In this document: positions 8,103 through 16,060 of the stretch, piece after piece
Position numbering within the stretch: the first letter of the stretch is position 1
How the letters are laid out: each line of letters opens with the position of its first letter
Assembly: GCA_013204545.1 (NCBI GenBank)
Contig: JABMNN010000061.1
Location: forward strand, 18,831 to 82,830
Length of the DNA: 64,000 nt
Source: Chloroflexota bacterium
GTDB lineage: Bacteria; Chloroflexota; Dehalococcoidia; Lucifugimonadales; Lucifugimonadaceae
Reading direction: 5' to 3'
Translations under genes and position numbers: made by a program
Notes under the pieces: generated by a model
Seen by the model: only the letters and a program-made list of their open reading frames with translations
Told to the model about the DNA's origin: nothing
Databases searched by the model: none

Positions 8103-10361
8103 ATGGCCAGCAGATTTTCGTCTGAATCATTGGCGCGCTACAGCGCCGTGCGACCCAAGCGTGTGGCTAGTATCTGGCTGGTGACTCTGGTTTTGGGATT
8201 CTTGGTCATAGGGACACTCTGCGAAAGTTCCATCACCAACGCAGATAGCTTTCTGAGGGTATTACCGGATTCCGAGATAGCTGAAAACCTCCTCATTGAG
8301 CGATTGTGGAGCCCTGCCGATGGAACCAAGAAACCGGAAAGCGTTTCAGAAATTCTGGTGATCCGGTCGAGCGGACTGACGGTCGATGACCAGACTTTCC
8401 GCGACAAAGTTGAATCGATCTACGTCGCGATCAACACCGCAGGTGCGGGATCGACAGATAAAGATCCTACCCTCGTTGGAACTGTTAACTACTACATCAC
8501 CGGTGATCCAACGATGGTGTCGGATGACCGTCAGTCGACCATCGGTTTTATTGAATTTGCCGGCGAACTGGATGACGTAATCGATAATTTGCCAACGATC
8601 CAGGAGATCGTTGACGAAGCGAACGGAATCGATGGGTTCGAGATGTATCTCGTAGGGGACGCCAGTTTCGGTATACAGCTAAATGAAATCGCAGAAAAAG
8701 ACCTGTTGACCGGCGAAGGTATCGGAATTTTTGCAGCGCTGATAATTCTGGTCTTAGTATTCCGGGCTCTAGGTGCTGCTCCGATTCCGATACTTCTCGC
8801 CATCGTCACAATCATCATGGCTGTCACAGCAACATCACTGCTTGGTCAGATCCAGCCGGTGTCATTCTTCATCATCAACATGATTATGACGATCGGCATG
8901 GCTGTCGGAATCGACTATTCCCTATTTATCGTTGGTCGATACCGTGAAGAGCGACGCAATGGTCTGGAAAAGGTGGATGCCATTGCTAGAGCCGGTGCCA
9001 CAGCGTCTCGATCTGTATTTTTCTCTGGAGTGACGGTTGTAGTTGCGCTTGTCGGAATGTTGGCGGTGCCAGCGAGTATTTACTACAGTCTCGGGCTTGG
9101 TGCAATTCTGGCGGCAGTAATGGCAGTCGTAGCCGCCATGACGTTGTTGCCAGCGATTCTTAGTCTTGCAGGTGACAAAGTCGACGCAATCCGAATTCCT
9201 CTGCTCCGGGACACTGGCAGCGACCCGGAGAGTGGTTTCTGGCATCGTGTCACGCGGCAGGTAATGGCGCATCCCGTAATGGGGCTCGTGTTGTCCGCGG
9301 GCCTTCTGATATTGCTTGCGATTCCTGCGTTAGGCCTAAAAACTGGTCTTGCCGGAGTGGAGTCATTCTCGGACGAACACGACGTAATACGTGGTTACGG
9401 CATACTCGTTGAGGATTTTTCATCGGGAATAGTTGATACGACAGATATCGTCATAGACACTCCTAGTATCGCAGCCTCTGATGTGCAGGCTGGCATTCAG
9501 CGACTGCAAGATATTCTCGCTACCGATGACAGATTCAATTTGGCTAAGTTGGTTGTGAATGATTCAGGGAATCTTGGGTTGCTCAAACTGTCGGTCAACT
9601 CTGCCAGTAGTGACGAAGGGTTCAAGGCCGTCAGGGATCTCCGAAATGATTTCATTCCCGACGCGAGCATTCCTGCGTCAGTGTACGTCGGTGGGTCTGC
9701 AGCGAGTAACGTTGACTTCATTAATCTGGGTGATGAGTGGTTGCCTTATGTCGTCATTTTCGTACTGACTGCCAGTTTTATACTGCTCACCGTAGTGTTC
9801 CGATCGCTTGTCGTACCGATCAAAGCGATCATCATGAATCTGCTGTCGGTGAGTGCAACATACGGCTTGCTGACGATGGTGTTCATCCACGGAATTGGCG
9901 TCGATTTTTTGGGATTCACAAAAGTTGACGCTATTGATTCGTGGATTCCTTTGTTCCTGTTTTCGGTATTGTTTGGTCTCTCAATGGATTACCACGTAAT
10001 TCTGCTAAGCAGGATTAGGGAGCGTTTCGATGAAACCGGAAACAACGATGAATCAGTGGCTTTCGGGCTTCAATCCACTGCCGGAATGATCACCGGAGCA
10101 GCGACCATCATGGTCGCCGTGTTCCTTGGTTTCGCACTTGCTGAAATGGCAATGTTCCAGCAAATGGGATTTGGGTTGGCTGTAGCGGTTTTCCTCGATG
10201 CAACCGTCGTGCGATCAGTGCTTGTGCCTGCCAGTATGAGACTGTTAGGCACGCGTAACTGGTACTTGCCGGGATTCTTGGAATGGTTACCGGATCTCCG
10301 TGTAGAGGGGGATGAAACCCCAAGAGTTCCGGTGGTCACTCCAAGGGGAGCCACCGATTAG
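8103..10361 (+). CDS. MMPL/RND family transporter
   Basis: The track starts at 8022, but ATG 8103 has GGAG about 9 nt upstream and gives 752 aa. The layout is that of a two-repeat RND exporter: TM1 (RVASIWLVTLVLGFLVIG), a periplasmic loop of ~190 aa, then a five-helix block containing MTIGMAVGIDYSLFIVGRYREE (the MMPL D-Y/F signature), then TM7 (VMGLVLSAGLLILLAIPALGL), a second loop and a second block with VLFGLSMDYHVILLSRIRE. The GIDYS and SMDYH motifs are the proton-relay aspartate-tyrosine pairs of MmpL proteins. Substrate unknown (lipid or hydrophobic compound export by family). It stands alone between intergenic regions. Confidence 0.92.
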   Translation: MASRFSSESLARYSAVRPKRVASIWLVTLVLGFLVIGTLCESSITNADSFLRVLPDSEIAENLLIERLWSPADGTKKPESVSEILVIRSSGLTVDDQTFRDKVESIYVAINTAGAGSTDKDPTLVGTVNYYITGDPTMVSDDRQSTIGFIEFAGELDDVIDNLPTIQEIVDEANGIDGFEMYLVGDASFGIQLNEIAEKDLLTGEGIGIFAALIILVLVFRALGAAPIPILLAIVTIIMAVTATSLLGQIQPVSFFIINMIMTIGMAVGIDYSLFIVGRYREERRNGLEKVDAIARAGATASRSVFFSGVTVVVALVGMLAVPASIYYSLGLGAILAAVMAVVAAMTLLPAILSLAGDKVDAIRIPLLRDTGSDPESGFWHRVTRQVMAHPVMGLVLSAGLLILLAIPALGLKTGLAGVESFSDEHDVIRGYGILVEDFSSGIVDTTDIVIDTPSIAASDVQAGIQRLQDILATDDRFNLAKLVVNDSGNLGLLKLSVNSASSDEGFKAVRDLRNDFIPDASIPASVYVGGSAASNVDFINLGDEWLPYVVIFVLTASFILLTVVFRSLVVPIKAIIMNLLSVSATYGLLTMVFIHGIGVDFLGFTKVDAIDSWIPLFLFSVLFGLSMDYHVILLSRIRERFDETGNNDESVAFGLQSTAGMITGAATIMVAVFLGFALAEMAMFQQMGFGLAVAVFLDATVVRSVLVPASMRLLGTRNWYLPGFLEWLPDLRVEGDETPRVPVVTPRGATD

Positions 10362-10925
10362 ATCGACCATTCCGATTAGAGGAGTCCGAGGGCGAATGGC
10401 TGGTTCAGTTAACGACCAGAGTTTGCAAACTGAGTCAGTGGATCCGTCAGAACAAAATACGACAGTGATGACGTCAGTAACTGCCAACAAGCACATGTAA
10501 TCACTTAATTTCCGATGAAAAGCATCAAACAGTTCGTCAGCATAGTTGGGTTGATCTGTGGAGATGAACTCATGTTGGCAGCAGTCGTGAATGGCGTCGT
10601 ATTCGGAGTTACGGACAACAGTCGAATTCGAAATAACGGTGATTGTTTGGATTGTTTTCTCCAATCAATCTGAATTACGGAATGTCATAACTTCCGCCCG
10701 ACCAGAGCGGACCGCCGCCATCACCTATCACCGCGCACAGGTTTTGACAGAACTTAACTAAGGCATATGCCTCATGAGCAGTTTCCCAAACTTTGTTAGA
10801 GAAATGGTATTCTGCTCAAATTCTGAATTCTGACCAAACCAAGAGATTGAGTCCTTCTACGAATATTCATAAGAATTAAATTGTCTCTCCGACCAAAAAT
10901 ATTAGGTCGCCGCAGGAATTTCCGT
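10362..10925. other. Long intergenic region, no gene recognised
   Basis: 564 nt between the MMPL gene and the protease lipoprotein. ORFs on either strand here look like shadows or have no recognisable domain. A TTGACA at 10744-10749 is followed 16 nt later by TATGCC, a weak promoter candidate for the downstream lipoprotein. TGCCAACA near 10481 and TGTTGGCA near 10574 are complementary, but about 85 nt apart. The last 70 nt are AT-rich. Confidence 0.4.
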
Positions 10926-13244
10926 ATGCCAGCAGTTCTCCGCTCGTTATTTATCTACGCCTTAGTCACGTTGCTCGTGGCGGCCTGTACCCCGACAACG
11001 GCACCTAATAATGAGCCCGCTGTAATACCTGTGGTTCAAACTACACCGGATGACCAATCCGCCCCACCAACTGACAACCAGCCCACGGCGGAAGTCACTC
11101 CAGAAGAGGCAACTGCAGCAGGTGACGTTGTCGGAGCTCCTATTTCAGAAGAACCCAAGCCAGCTCCAATTTCAACGACTACTCCGACGCCAACTCCAGT
11201 TACGACCACTGCCGGAACGCCCAGCCCAACCCCGCCTCCTGCCGCGGTTCTTCAACCAACAAGGACGGCAGTGAGCGCTGAAGCAACCTTCCAGCAGTGT
11301 GTTGCCATGATAGTAGGCGACGAGATAGCGAGCGCCTTCACCTTAGAAAACGGTGAAGTCAGCATCACAGAAAGCTTTAATCCCGAGAGCCTACCCGTCG
11401 ATCAACTCATGGCAGTTGTGGCCTGTGCGGGTGCGGGCGACTCAAATGAACCTTCCCCGGATTCTCCACCCGTGACCGGGGGTACGGAACTTTCTCAGAA
11501 TTTTCAGGATTTCCAGAACTGCGCTGTGAAAATCGTAGGTAACGAAATTGCTCGAATCTTACAACTGACAGTAGGCGGCTTGCCCGATTTCTCCGGTTTG
11601 GGGTCGCAAGCTCTGCCGCGTTCAGCGACCCTTGAGCTTCTAACCTGTGTACCAGCATTACGAGCACCGGGATCAGCCACCCCACCTCCAGTTTTTTCTG
11701 CCGCTGTGAAGGCTCAAGCTCTGGCAGTGGCGGAGAGTGTACGTTCATCGGTTGTCGTGATTGAATCAGACAGCGGCACGGGGTCTGGATTTTTCATCTC
11801 GGAAGACGGACTCATCATGACCAACTGGCACGTCATTGAGGGCAGCACCAGCTTAACCATCTGGTTGCTGGATGGTCGAAAGTTTGAGGCTTCAGTGGTA
11901 GGCAAGGCGATACTCCCTGACGTTGGACTACTACAACTAATTAGTCCTCCTTCCGGCATCATCGCTCTTCCAATCGGAGTCTCGACGGACTTACAGCTTG
12001 GACAACCGTTGCTCAACGTAGGTCATCCCGGAACTGTGGGATACTGGGTGACAGCATTAGGGACGTCCTTGCAACACGAGACCGTGTCTTCAGTTGGCAG
12101 TTTTGTAGAGGTGGGCAAACTTACTTCCTCCGTTCCCGGGCTTCCCGGAGTCAGTGGCTCGCCTCTTTTGAATCTCGAAGGTCGTGTGGTGGGACTGGTC
12201 TATGGAGGTGAGTCAAGAAAAGATCGTGCTCCGGACGAGGCTCCATCTCCCTCAGCATCCGAGGTGCGGGAGTACGTCATCCCCAATTCCCTCGGGCTAG
12301 CTGTCCCAATTGAAGAGGCAATAGCATTAGCTTCGACATGGACTGGGCGAACCTTCACAATACTTCCTTCTGCCGCCGCCCCCACGGATCCCGTTACTCT
12401 TCCCGCCTCATCTGGTTTAACTCAGGCTGATCTGGACTTCCAAGCATGTGCCGCAGATCTTGTTAAACCGGAACTAGCAACTCTCTTGCAACTGACCGAT
12501 GGAGGCTTACCCGATTTTTCAGATTTGGGGCCGGAAACGCTCTCTTGGTCCGTGGTTATCGAGGTCCTAGATTGCGTGCCTGGTCTCGAAGGGGAGCCCT
12601 CAGCTACATTAGAGTCGATATTCTCTGATGAGATCAAGGCTCAGGCTCAGCAGACAGTAGATGCAGTACGATCCTCTGTGGTATTCATTAGTAGTGACAT
12701 TGGGAACGGGTCAGGGTTCCTCATCTCAGAAGATGGGCTCGTAATGACCAACTGGCACGTGGTTAACGGAGCTACAGATATCACTGTCTGGCTTCTGGAT
12801 GGACACAGCTATAAGGCAAAGATTTTAGGCTCCTCACAGAGCCCCGATGTCGCGCTGTTAAGAATTGATGCTCCTATTGGTGCCGTGGCTCTGACTATTG
12901 GGTCGTCCTTAGAACTCCTGCCCAATCAGACTGTGGTTAATGTTGGACACCCCGATGGTGTTGGTCAGTGGGTGGCAACTGTCGGATCATTTCTAGAACA
13001 TCAGGAAGGAACACCGCTGGTTTCAACGATTCCGGGACTTCCAGGTGTTAGCGGCTCACCCCTGTTAGACCTCCAGGGAAGGGTTGTTGGACTGGTTTAT
13101 GGTGGTACGCCAAGAGAAATCCAGAACTTAGGCGAGCATCCCGTGCCTTCATCAATTGATGTGCATGAATACCTCGTTCCAAACAGTCTGGAACTTGCAG
13201 TTCCAATTGAAGAGGCAATGGCGTTAATAGCAACATGGATGTAA
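10926..13244 (+). CDS. Lipoprotein with two tandem trypsin-like (S1C/HtrA-type) serine protease domains
   Basis: I prefer ATG 10926 (AGGA 8 nt upstream; 772 aa) to the track's TTG. The signal peptide ends in lipobox LLVAAC with Cys21 as lipidation site. A Pro/Thr-rich linker (about 25-110) is followed by three copies of a ~50-residue Cys-containing module (FQxC...L..LLxCVPxL; about 122-167, 195-245, 505-553). Two protease domains follow copies two and three: GSGFFISEDGLIMTNWHV / DVGLLQL / GVSGSPLL gives H302, D332, S410; the second has H611, D641, S709. Both triads look intact, and both oxyanion segments read GVSGS rather than GNSGG. No PDZ domain is visible. Probably anchored outside the membrane; substrate unknown. 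Confidence 0.88.
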   Translation: MPAVLRSLFIYALVTLLVAACTPTTAPNNEPAVIPVVQTTPDDQSAPPTDNQPTAEVTPEEATAAGDVVGAPISEEPKPAPISTTTPTPTPVTTTAGTPSPTPPPAAVLQPTRTAVSAEATFQQCVAMIVGDEIASAFTLENGEVSITESFNPESLPVDQLMAVVACAGAGDSNEPSPDSPPVTGGTELSQNFQDFQNCAVKIVGNEIARILQLTVGGLPDFSGLGSQALPRSATLELLTCVPALRAPGSATPPPVFSAAVKAQALAVAESVRSSVVVIESDSGTGSGFFISEDGLIMTNWHVIEGSTSLTIWLLDGRKFEASVVGKAILPDVGLLQLISPPSGIIALPIGVSTDLQLGQPLLNVGHPGTVGYWVTALGTSLQHETVSSVGSFVEVGKLTSSVPGLPGVSGSPLLNLEGRVVGLVYGGESRKDRAPDEAPSPSASEVREYVIPNSLGLAVPIEEAIALASTWTGRTFTILPSAAAPTDPVTLPASSGLTQADLDFQACAADLVKPELATLLQLTDGGLPDFSDLGPETLSWSVVIEVLDCVPGLEGEPSATLESIFSDEIKAQAQQTVDAVRSSVVFISSDIGNGSGFLISEDGLVMTNWHVVNGATDITVWLLDGHSYKAKILGSSQSPDVALLRIDAPIGAVALTIGSSLELLPNQTVVNVGHPDGVGQWVATVGSFLEHQEGTPLVSTIPGLPGVSGSPLLDLQGRVVGLVYGGTPREIQNLGEHPVPSSIDVHEYLVPNSLELAVPIEEAMALIATWM

Positions 13245-13245
13245 T

Positions 13246-13285
13246 CCATAGTGGAACATCCTACGCGTAGGGCATCCCACTATGG
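13246..13285. repeat. Nested inverted repeat, possible transcription terminator
   Basis: Outer arms CCATAGTGG (13246-13254) and CCACTATGG (13277-13285) are perfect complements. Between them, symmetrically placed with 5-nt spacers on each side, is the perfect palindrome CCTACGCGTAGG (13260-13271). It starts 1 nt after the protease stop codon. No T-run follows, so it could be a terminator, an mRNA-stabilising hairpin or a DNA-binding site. Confidence 0.55.
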
Positions 13286-13384
13286 GAGGCTGTATCTGAT
13301 TGTTGAGTGCAGCCCGAATGATCTGGGTGGGGATGTGGGATCGCGGCGCAGCCTCAAGGCGTTTCGTGTCATAGACTTATTAGC

Positions 13385-14050
13385 ATGAAACCTTGGATTA
13401 CTGTGGGTGATGCACTTTCGCCTGATGGCACTCGCCTTGAATTAGTTGAGCACGACGGCGATTACGTTATACGAGCGGATGACCTGCCGTTGATGTCGAC
13501 CCGGCTGCACTTCTCTGAAGTCGAGTTGGCACGCCTCGTTTGCACTAAACTAAAACCGGGTGCGAAAGTCATGATCGGCGGACTTGGGCTCGGTTACACC
13601 CTTCGATCAGCTCTCGATCTGATTCCGAAGGACGGTACGGTTGTGCAGGTTGAACTTGTTCCTGAAGTGATCGAATGGAATAAAGGCCCTCTTGCGCCGT
13701 TCGCCAATCACCCGCTGGATGACAAGAGAACCGAGTTGGTGCAGGGAGATGTGGCGAAGATAATTCGTGGAGCACGCAACGAGTACGATGCGATCATGCT
13801 CGATATCGACAATGGTCCATCTCCGTTGGTGAACGAACGCAACGGTTGGCTTTACACATATCACGGTTTGTTGGCGATCAGAAGCGCTCTGAAAAACGGT
13901 GGCAAGGTGGCCATTTGGTCCGCCGATGACGATCCAAGATTTGTTGCCTTAATGAAGCGAAATGGATTCCGTGCAGAGAAGCACCATATTCAGGTGCACA
14001 AAGGAAAAGGCGGAATTCGTCACGTGATATTCACAGGTCGCAAAACTTAG
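13385..14050 (+). CDS. Spermidine-synthase-like SAM-dependent protein
   Basis: 221 aa with a Rossmann methyltransferase/aminopropyltransferase core: VMIGGLGLGYTLRSAL (motif I), VVQVELVPEVIEW (acidic end of strand 2), ELVQGDVAKII (motif with the ring-binding Asp) and YDAIMLDIDNGPSPL (motif post II). These are the order and spacing of the SpeE family. It is shorter than true spermidine synthase (about 280 aa) and lacks the N-terminal beta-barrel domain, so it may be a SpeE-like protein of other function. ATG start at 13385 with no strong ribosome-binding site. Confidence 0.82.
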   Translation: MKPWITVGDALSPDGTRLELVEHDGDYVIRADDLPLMSTRLHFSEVELARLVCTKLKPGAKVMIGGLGLGYTLRSALDLIPKDGTVVQVELVPEVIEWNKGPLAPFANHPLDDKRTELVQGDVAKIIRGARNEYDAIMLDIDNGPSPLVNERNGWLYTYHGLLAIRSALKNGGKVAIWSADDDPRFVALMKRNGFRAEKHHIQVHKGKGGIRHVIFTGRKT

Positions 14051-14108
14051 GCTGATATCGTTTAGTGAGTTTCCGATCAATAAGTCCCATTTAGCATAGA
14101 CATCGACA

Positions 14109-14813
14109 TTGACCTCAAGACAAGAACGTCGCCAGAAGACCTCAAAGAAGCCCCCAAAATCAAGCCAGCCAAACTGGATGATGTGGGGAGGCGTTGGTGT
14201 GGTGGTGGTTGCCATTGCGATAGTCGCATTTATGGTTCTATCTCCTGACGGTACATCAGGGGATGTTGAAGAATCGGCACTCCTCTCTGGCGGTTCGCTG
14301 ATCGGTGATCCCGATGCTTTGGTAACCCTTGTTGAATTCGGGGACTTTCAGTGACCTGTCTGCGCTAATTTTGCCCTCGGGCCAGGGCAACAGATCATTC
14401 GTGAGTATGTAGACACCGGACGCGTAAATATTCTTTTCAAGCACTTCCCGTTTATCGGTAACGAGTCATGGCGAGCAGCCGAAGCTTCAGAGTGTGCTGC
14501 CGAACAAGGTAAATTTCACGACTACCAGCAAACGGTGTTCTATAACTGGAAAGGAGAGAATCAGGGAACTTTCGCTGATGAGAACCTTCAAATTTTTGCC
14601 GAATTGAACGAACTGGGGATGAATCAGTTCGATGAGTGCATGAGCACGAACAGATACCTCTCCAAAGTCGAGGCCGATTTCAAGGACGGGGAAGCTGCCG
14701 GAGTGAATTCGACACCAACGCTGTTCCTCAACGGTGTGAACATCGGCGGCCTAAAGGAATACAGCTACTACCGAGTGCGTCTCGAAGAGGCTCTGGCTGA
14801 AGTAGGCGGTTAG
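14109..14813 (+). CDS. DsbA-like thiol:disulfide oxidoreductase, candidate selenoprotein (in-frame TGA = Sec82)
   Basis: The track splits this into 14109..14354 and 14535..14813, but the same frame is open across 14355-14534. Read through the TGA at 14352-14354 it is 234 aa: a basic N-terminus, one TM helix (GGVGVVVVAIAIVAFMVL, about 27-45), then a DsbA/Thioredoxin_4 fold. Family members read E-F-x-D-F-Q-C-P-x-C; here it is EFGDFQ-TGA-PVCANF, so TGA replaces the nucleophilic Cys while resolving Cys85 remains. Downstream are FKHFPFIGN, the helical insert and the cis-Pro loop NSTPTLFLNG. The start is TTG 14109 (TAG lies upstream in frame); no clear ribosome-binding site. The stop overlaps the VKOR start by 1 nt. 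Alternatives are a nonsense mutation or base error. Confidence 0.85.
14352..14390 (+). promoter_or_regulatory. Candidate bacterial SECIS element
   Basis: After the TGA (14352-14354), TTGCCCT (14371-14377) pairs perfectly with AGGGCAA (14384-14390), enclosing the 6-nt loop CGGGCC. The apical loop starts 23 nt after the TGA and has G at its second position. Bacterial SECIS hairpins are described as having a small apical loop with at least one G in the first two positions, about 16-37 nt after UGA, so this fits by eye. Folding energy was not computed. Confidence 0.72.
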
Positions 14814-15307
14814 TGGCGCAGCAACAGGAGCCGCCGGCAGAAGATGTATCCGACCGGCAGTCAAAACTGTGGCTGTGTATTGCCTTGTTGGGTCTTGTTG
14901 GTCTCGCGGTAACGACTTACCTAACATCGAACGCGCTCGCACACACCGAGGTTGGTTGCAGTCTTAGCGGATGTAACACAGTTCTCGGCAGCAAATGGTC
15001 GAAGATATTGGGCGTGCCAGTTTCGGCGGTTGGCATGGCGACTTACGCGACGATCATGCTCGGTGCGCTGCACGCGTACCAATCGCCAATAGACGATTTA
15101 CGAGGACGCCGTATTGTTGCGGTAATTGCGGCTATCGGCGTGCTGGCATCGATATACCTGACGAGTGTCGAACTATTCGTGATTAAGGCAGCGTGTCAGT
15201 ACTGCATCACTTCAGCAGTGCTGGTGGTGATCGTGGCGGTGGCGGTTGTTATTGCTGCGCGCTCCGAAGGTCCGCTCTGGAGCGCCATTCGTCGACGCCT
15301 TGACTAG
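14813..15307 (+). CDS. VKOR family disulfide-generating membrane protein
   Basis: 164 aa, GTG start overlapping the DsbA-like stop (taGTG). It has four or five hydrophobic helices and the conserved cysteines of bacterial vitamin K epoxide reductase homologues: loop pair C49 and C54 (VGCSLSGCNTVLGS..ILGVPVSAVG) and the CxxC redox centre C128-C131 (KAACQYCITSAVL). Bacterial VKOR replaces DsbB: it passes electrons from a DsbA-like partner to quinone, keeping the partner oxidised. Its translational coupling to the upstream DsbA-like gene makes that gene its likely partner. There is no fused thioredoxin domain. The 3' end overlaps the convergent lipoprotein gene by 4 nt. Confidence 0.93.
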   Translation: MAQQQEPPAEDVSDRQSKLWLCIALLGLVGLAVTTYLTSNALAHTEVGCSLSGCNTVLGSKWSKILGVPVSAVGMATYATIMLGALHAYQSPIDDLRGRRIVAVIAAIGVLASIYLTSVELFVIKAACQYCITSAVLVVIVAVAVVIAARSEGPLWSAIRRRLD

Positions 15308-15903
15308 CTTTCGTCAGCCGGCAGGAAGTTGTCGATTAATGAGGCGCAGCGAATAATCGCCTGTTCCGAATCGAGACCGTCGCACAGAATCACCATGTTT
15401 CCGACGATTGCCCAATCTTGATATGTCGGGCCCGGTGCTTGTCTGCTGCCACCACTGGAAACATCAGTAACGCCTCGAGCTTGCCAGCGATCTTTCACGC
15501 CTTCGGTCCAAACCTGCTCATCACGTTTAGCCTCGAACTCCGCACCGGTGGCGTCGATTGCTAGCTGCTGACCGCTCGAAACGGCGAGTTCGTGCGATGG
15601 GTAAAACCGAATCTCATAGTCGTGCCTATCGTACGGATCCAAACCCCAGAAGCCACGCCAAGCGTCGAGACCATCAGGCAATCCTTCAACGTCGTATTGC
15701 TTGTTGGCTTTAAGTTTGATCGCCTGAAGATCTTCAATTGTGTAATTCGCTGGTGCTGTTCTGACCTGAACAAAGTTCTCGGCATCTTTAGCGCCGCCAC
15801 TACCGCAGGCGGTAAACGCCAGCAACATCACTCCGAAAAGGGCGACCACGATCGCTTGCTTTGTTCTTCTAAAGTTCAAGCCAGCCATATCAACGTTCTC
15901 CAT
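15304..15903 (-). CDS. Hypothetical lipoprotein
   Basis: 199 aa with a lipoprotein signal peptide: basic FRRTK, hydrophobic core, lipobox LAFTAC with Cys33 (numbering from ATG 15903; ATG 15888 would give a more usual-length signal). The mature part has FWGLDPYDRHDYEIRFYPSHELA and a C-terminal WAIVGNMVILCDGLDSEQAIIRCASLIDNFL, suggesting a small alpha/beta domain with two cysteines. I recognise no family. It is convergent with and overlaps the VKOR gene by 4 nt. An extracytoplasmic Cys pair beside a disulfide-forming system is suggestive but unproven. Confidence 0.75.
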   Translation of the reverse strand: MENVDMAGLNFRRTKQAIVVALFGVMLLAFTACGSGGAKDAENFVQVRTAPANYTIEDLQAIKLKANKQYDVEGLPDGLDAWRGFWGLDPYDRHDYEIRFYPSHELAVSSGQQLAIDATGAEFEAKRDEQVWTEGVKDRWQARGVTDVSSGGSRQAPGPTYQDWAIVGNMVILCDGLDSEQAIIRCASLIDNFLPADES

Positions 15904-16060
15904 AATTCGGACTAGATTTTGCCGTCAGTATATTCGACACCACGAACAGGCAACAACGGTCGGAGACACAAACTTCTTCATTGCATCGTTCGGTGGCGCA
16001 CGGTGCGGAGTGGGTATGTCTCCATTTTGGTTGCTACGCCAATACGCTCACTGGTCGAGG

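Noticed and set aside
10287-10664. 125-aa minus-strand ORF after the MMPL gene
   Set aside because: Overlaps the MMPL 3' end, has no recognisable domain, no ribosome-binding site and odd composition; likely chance.
10744-10772. TTGACA with a following TATGCC as a promoter of the protease lipoprotein
   Set aside because: The -35 is perfect but the -10 is poor; mentioned in the region note only.
14109-14354. Reading 14109..14354 as a complete 81-aa protein and 14535..14813 as a separate one
   Set aside because: The frame is open between them, the missing part encodes the DsbA core, and the stop falls on the catalytic Cys position.
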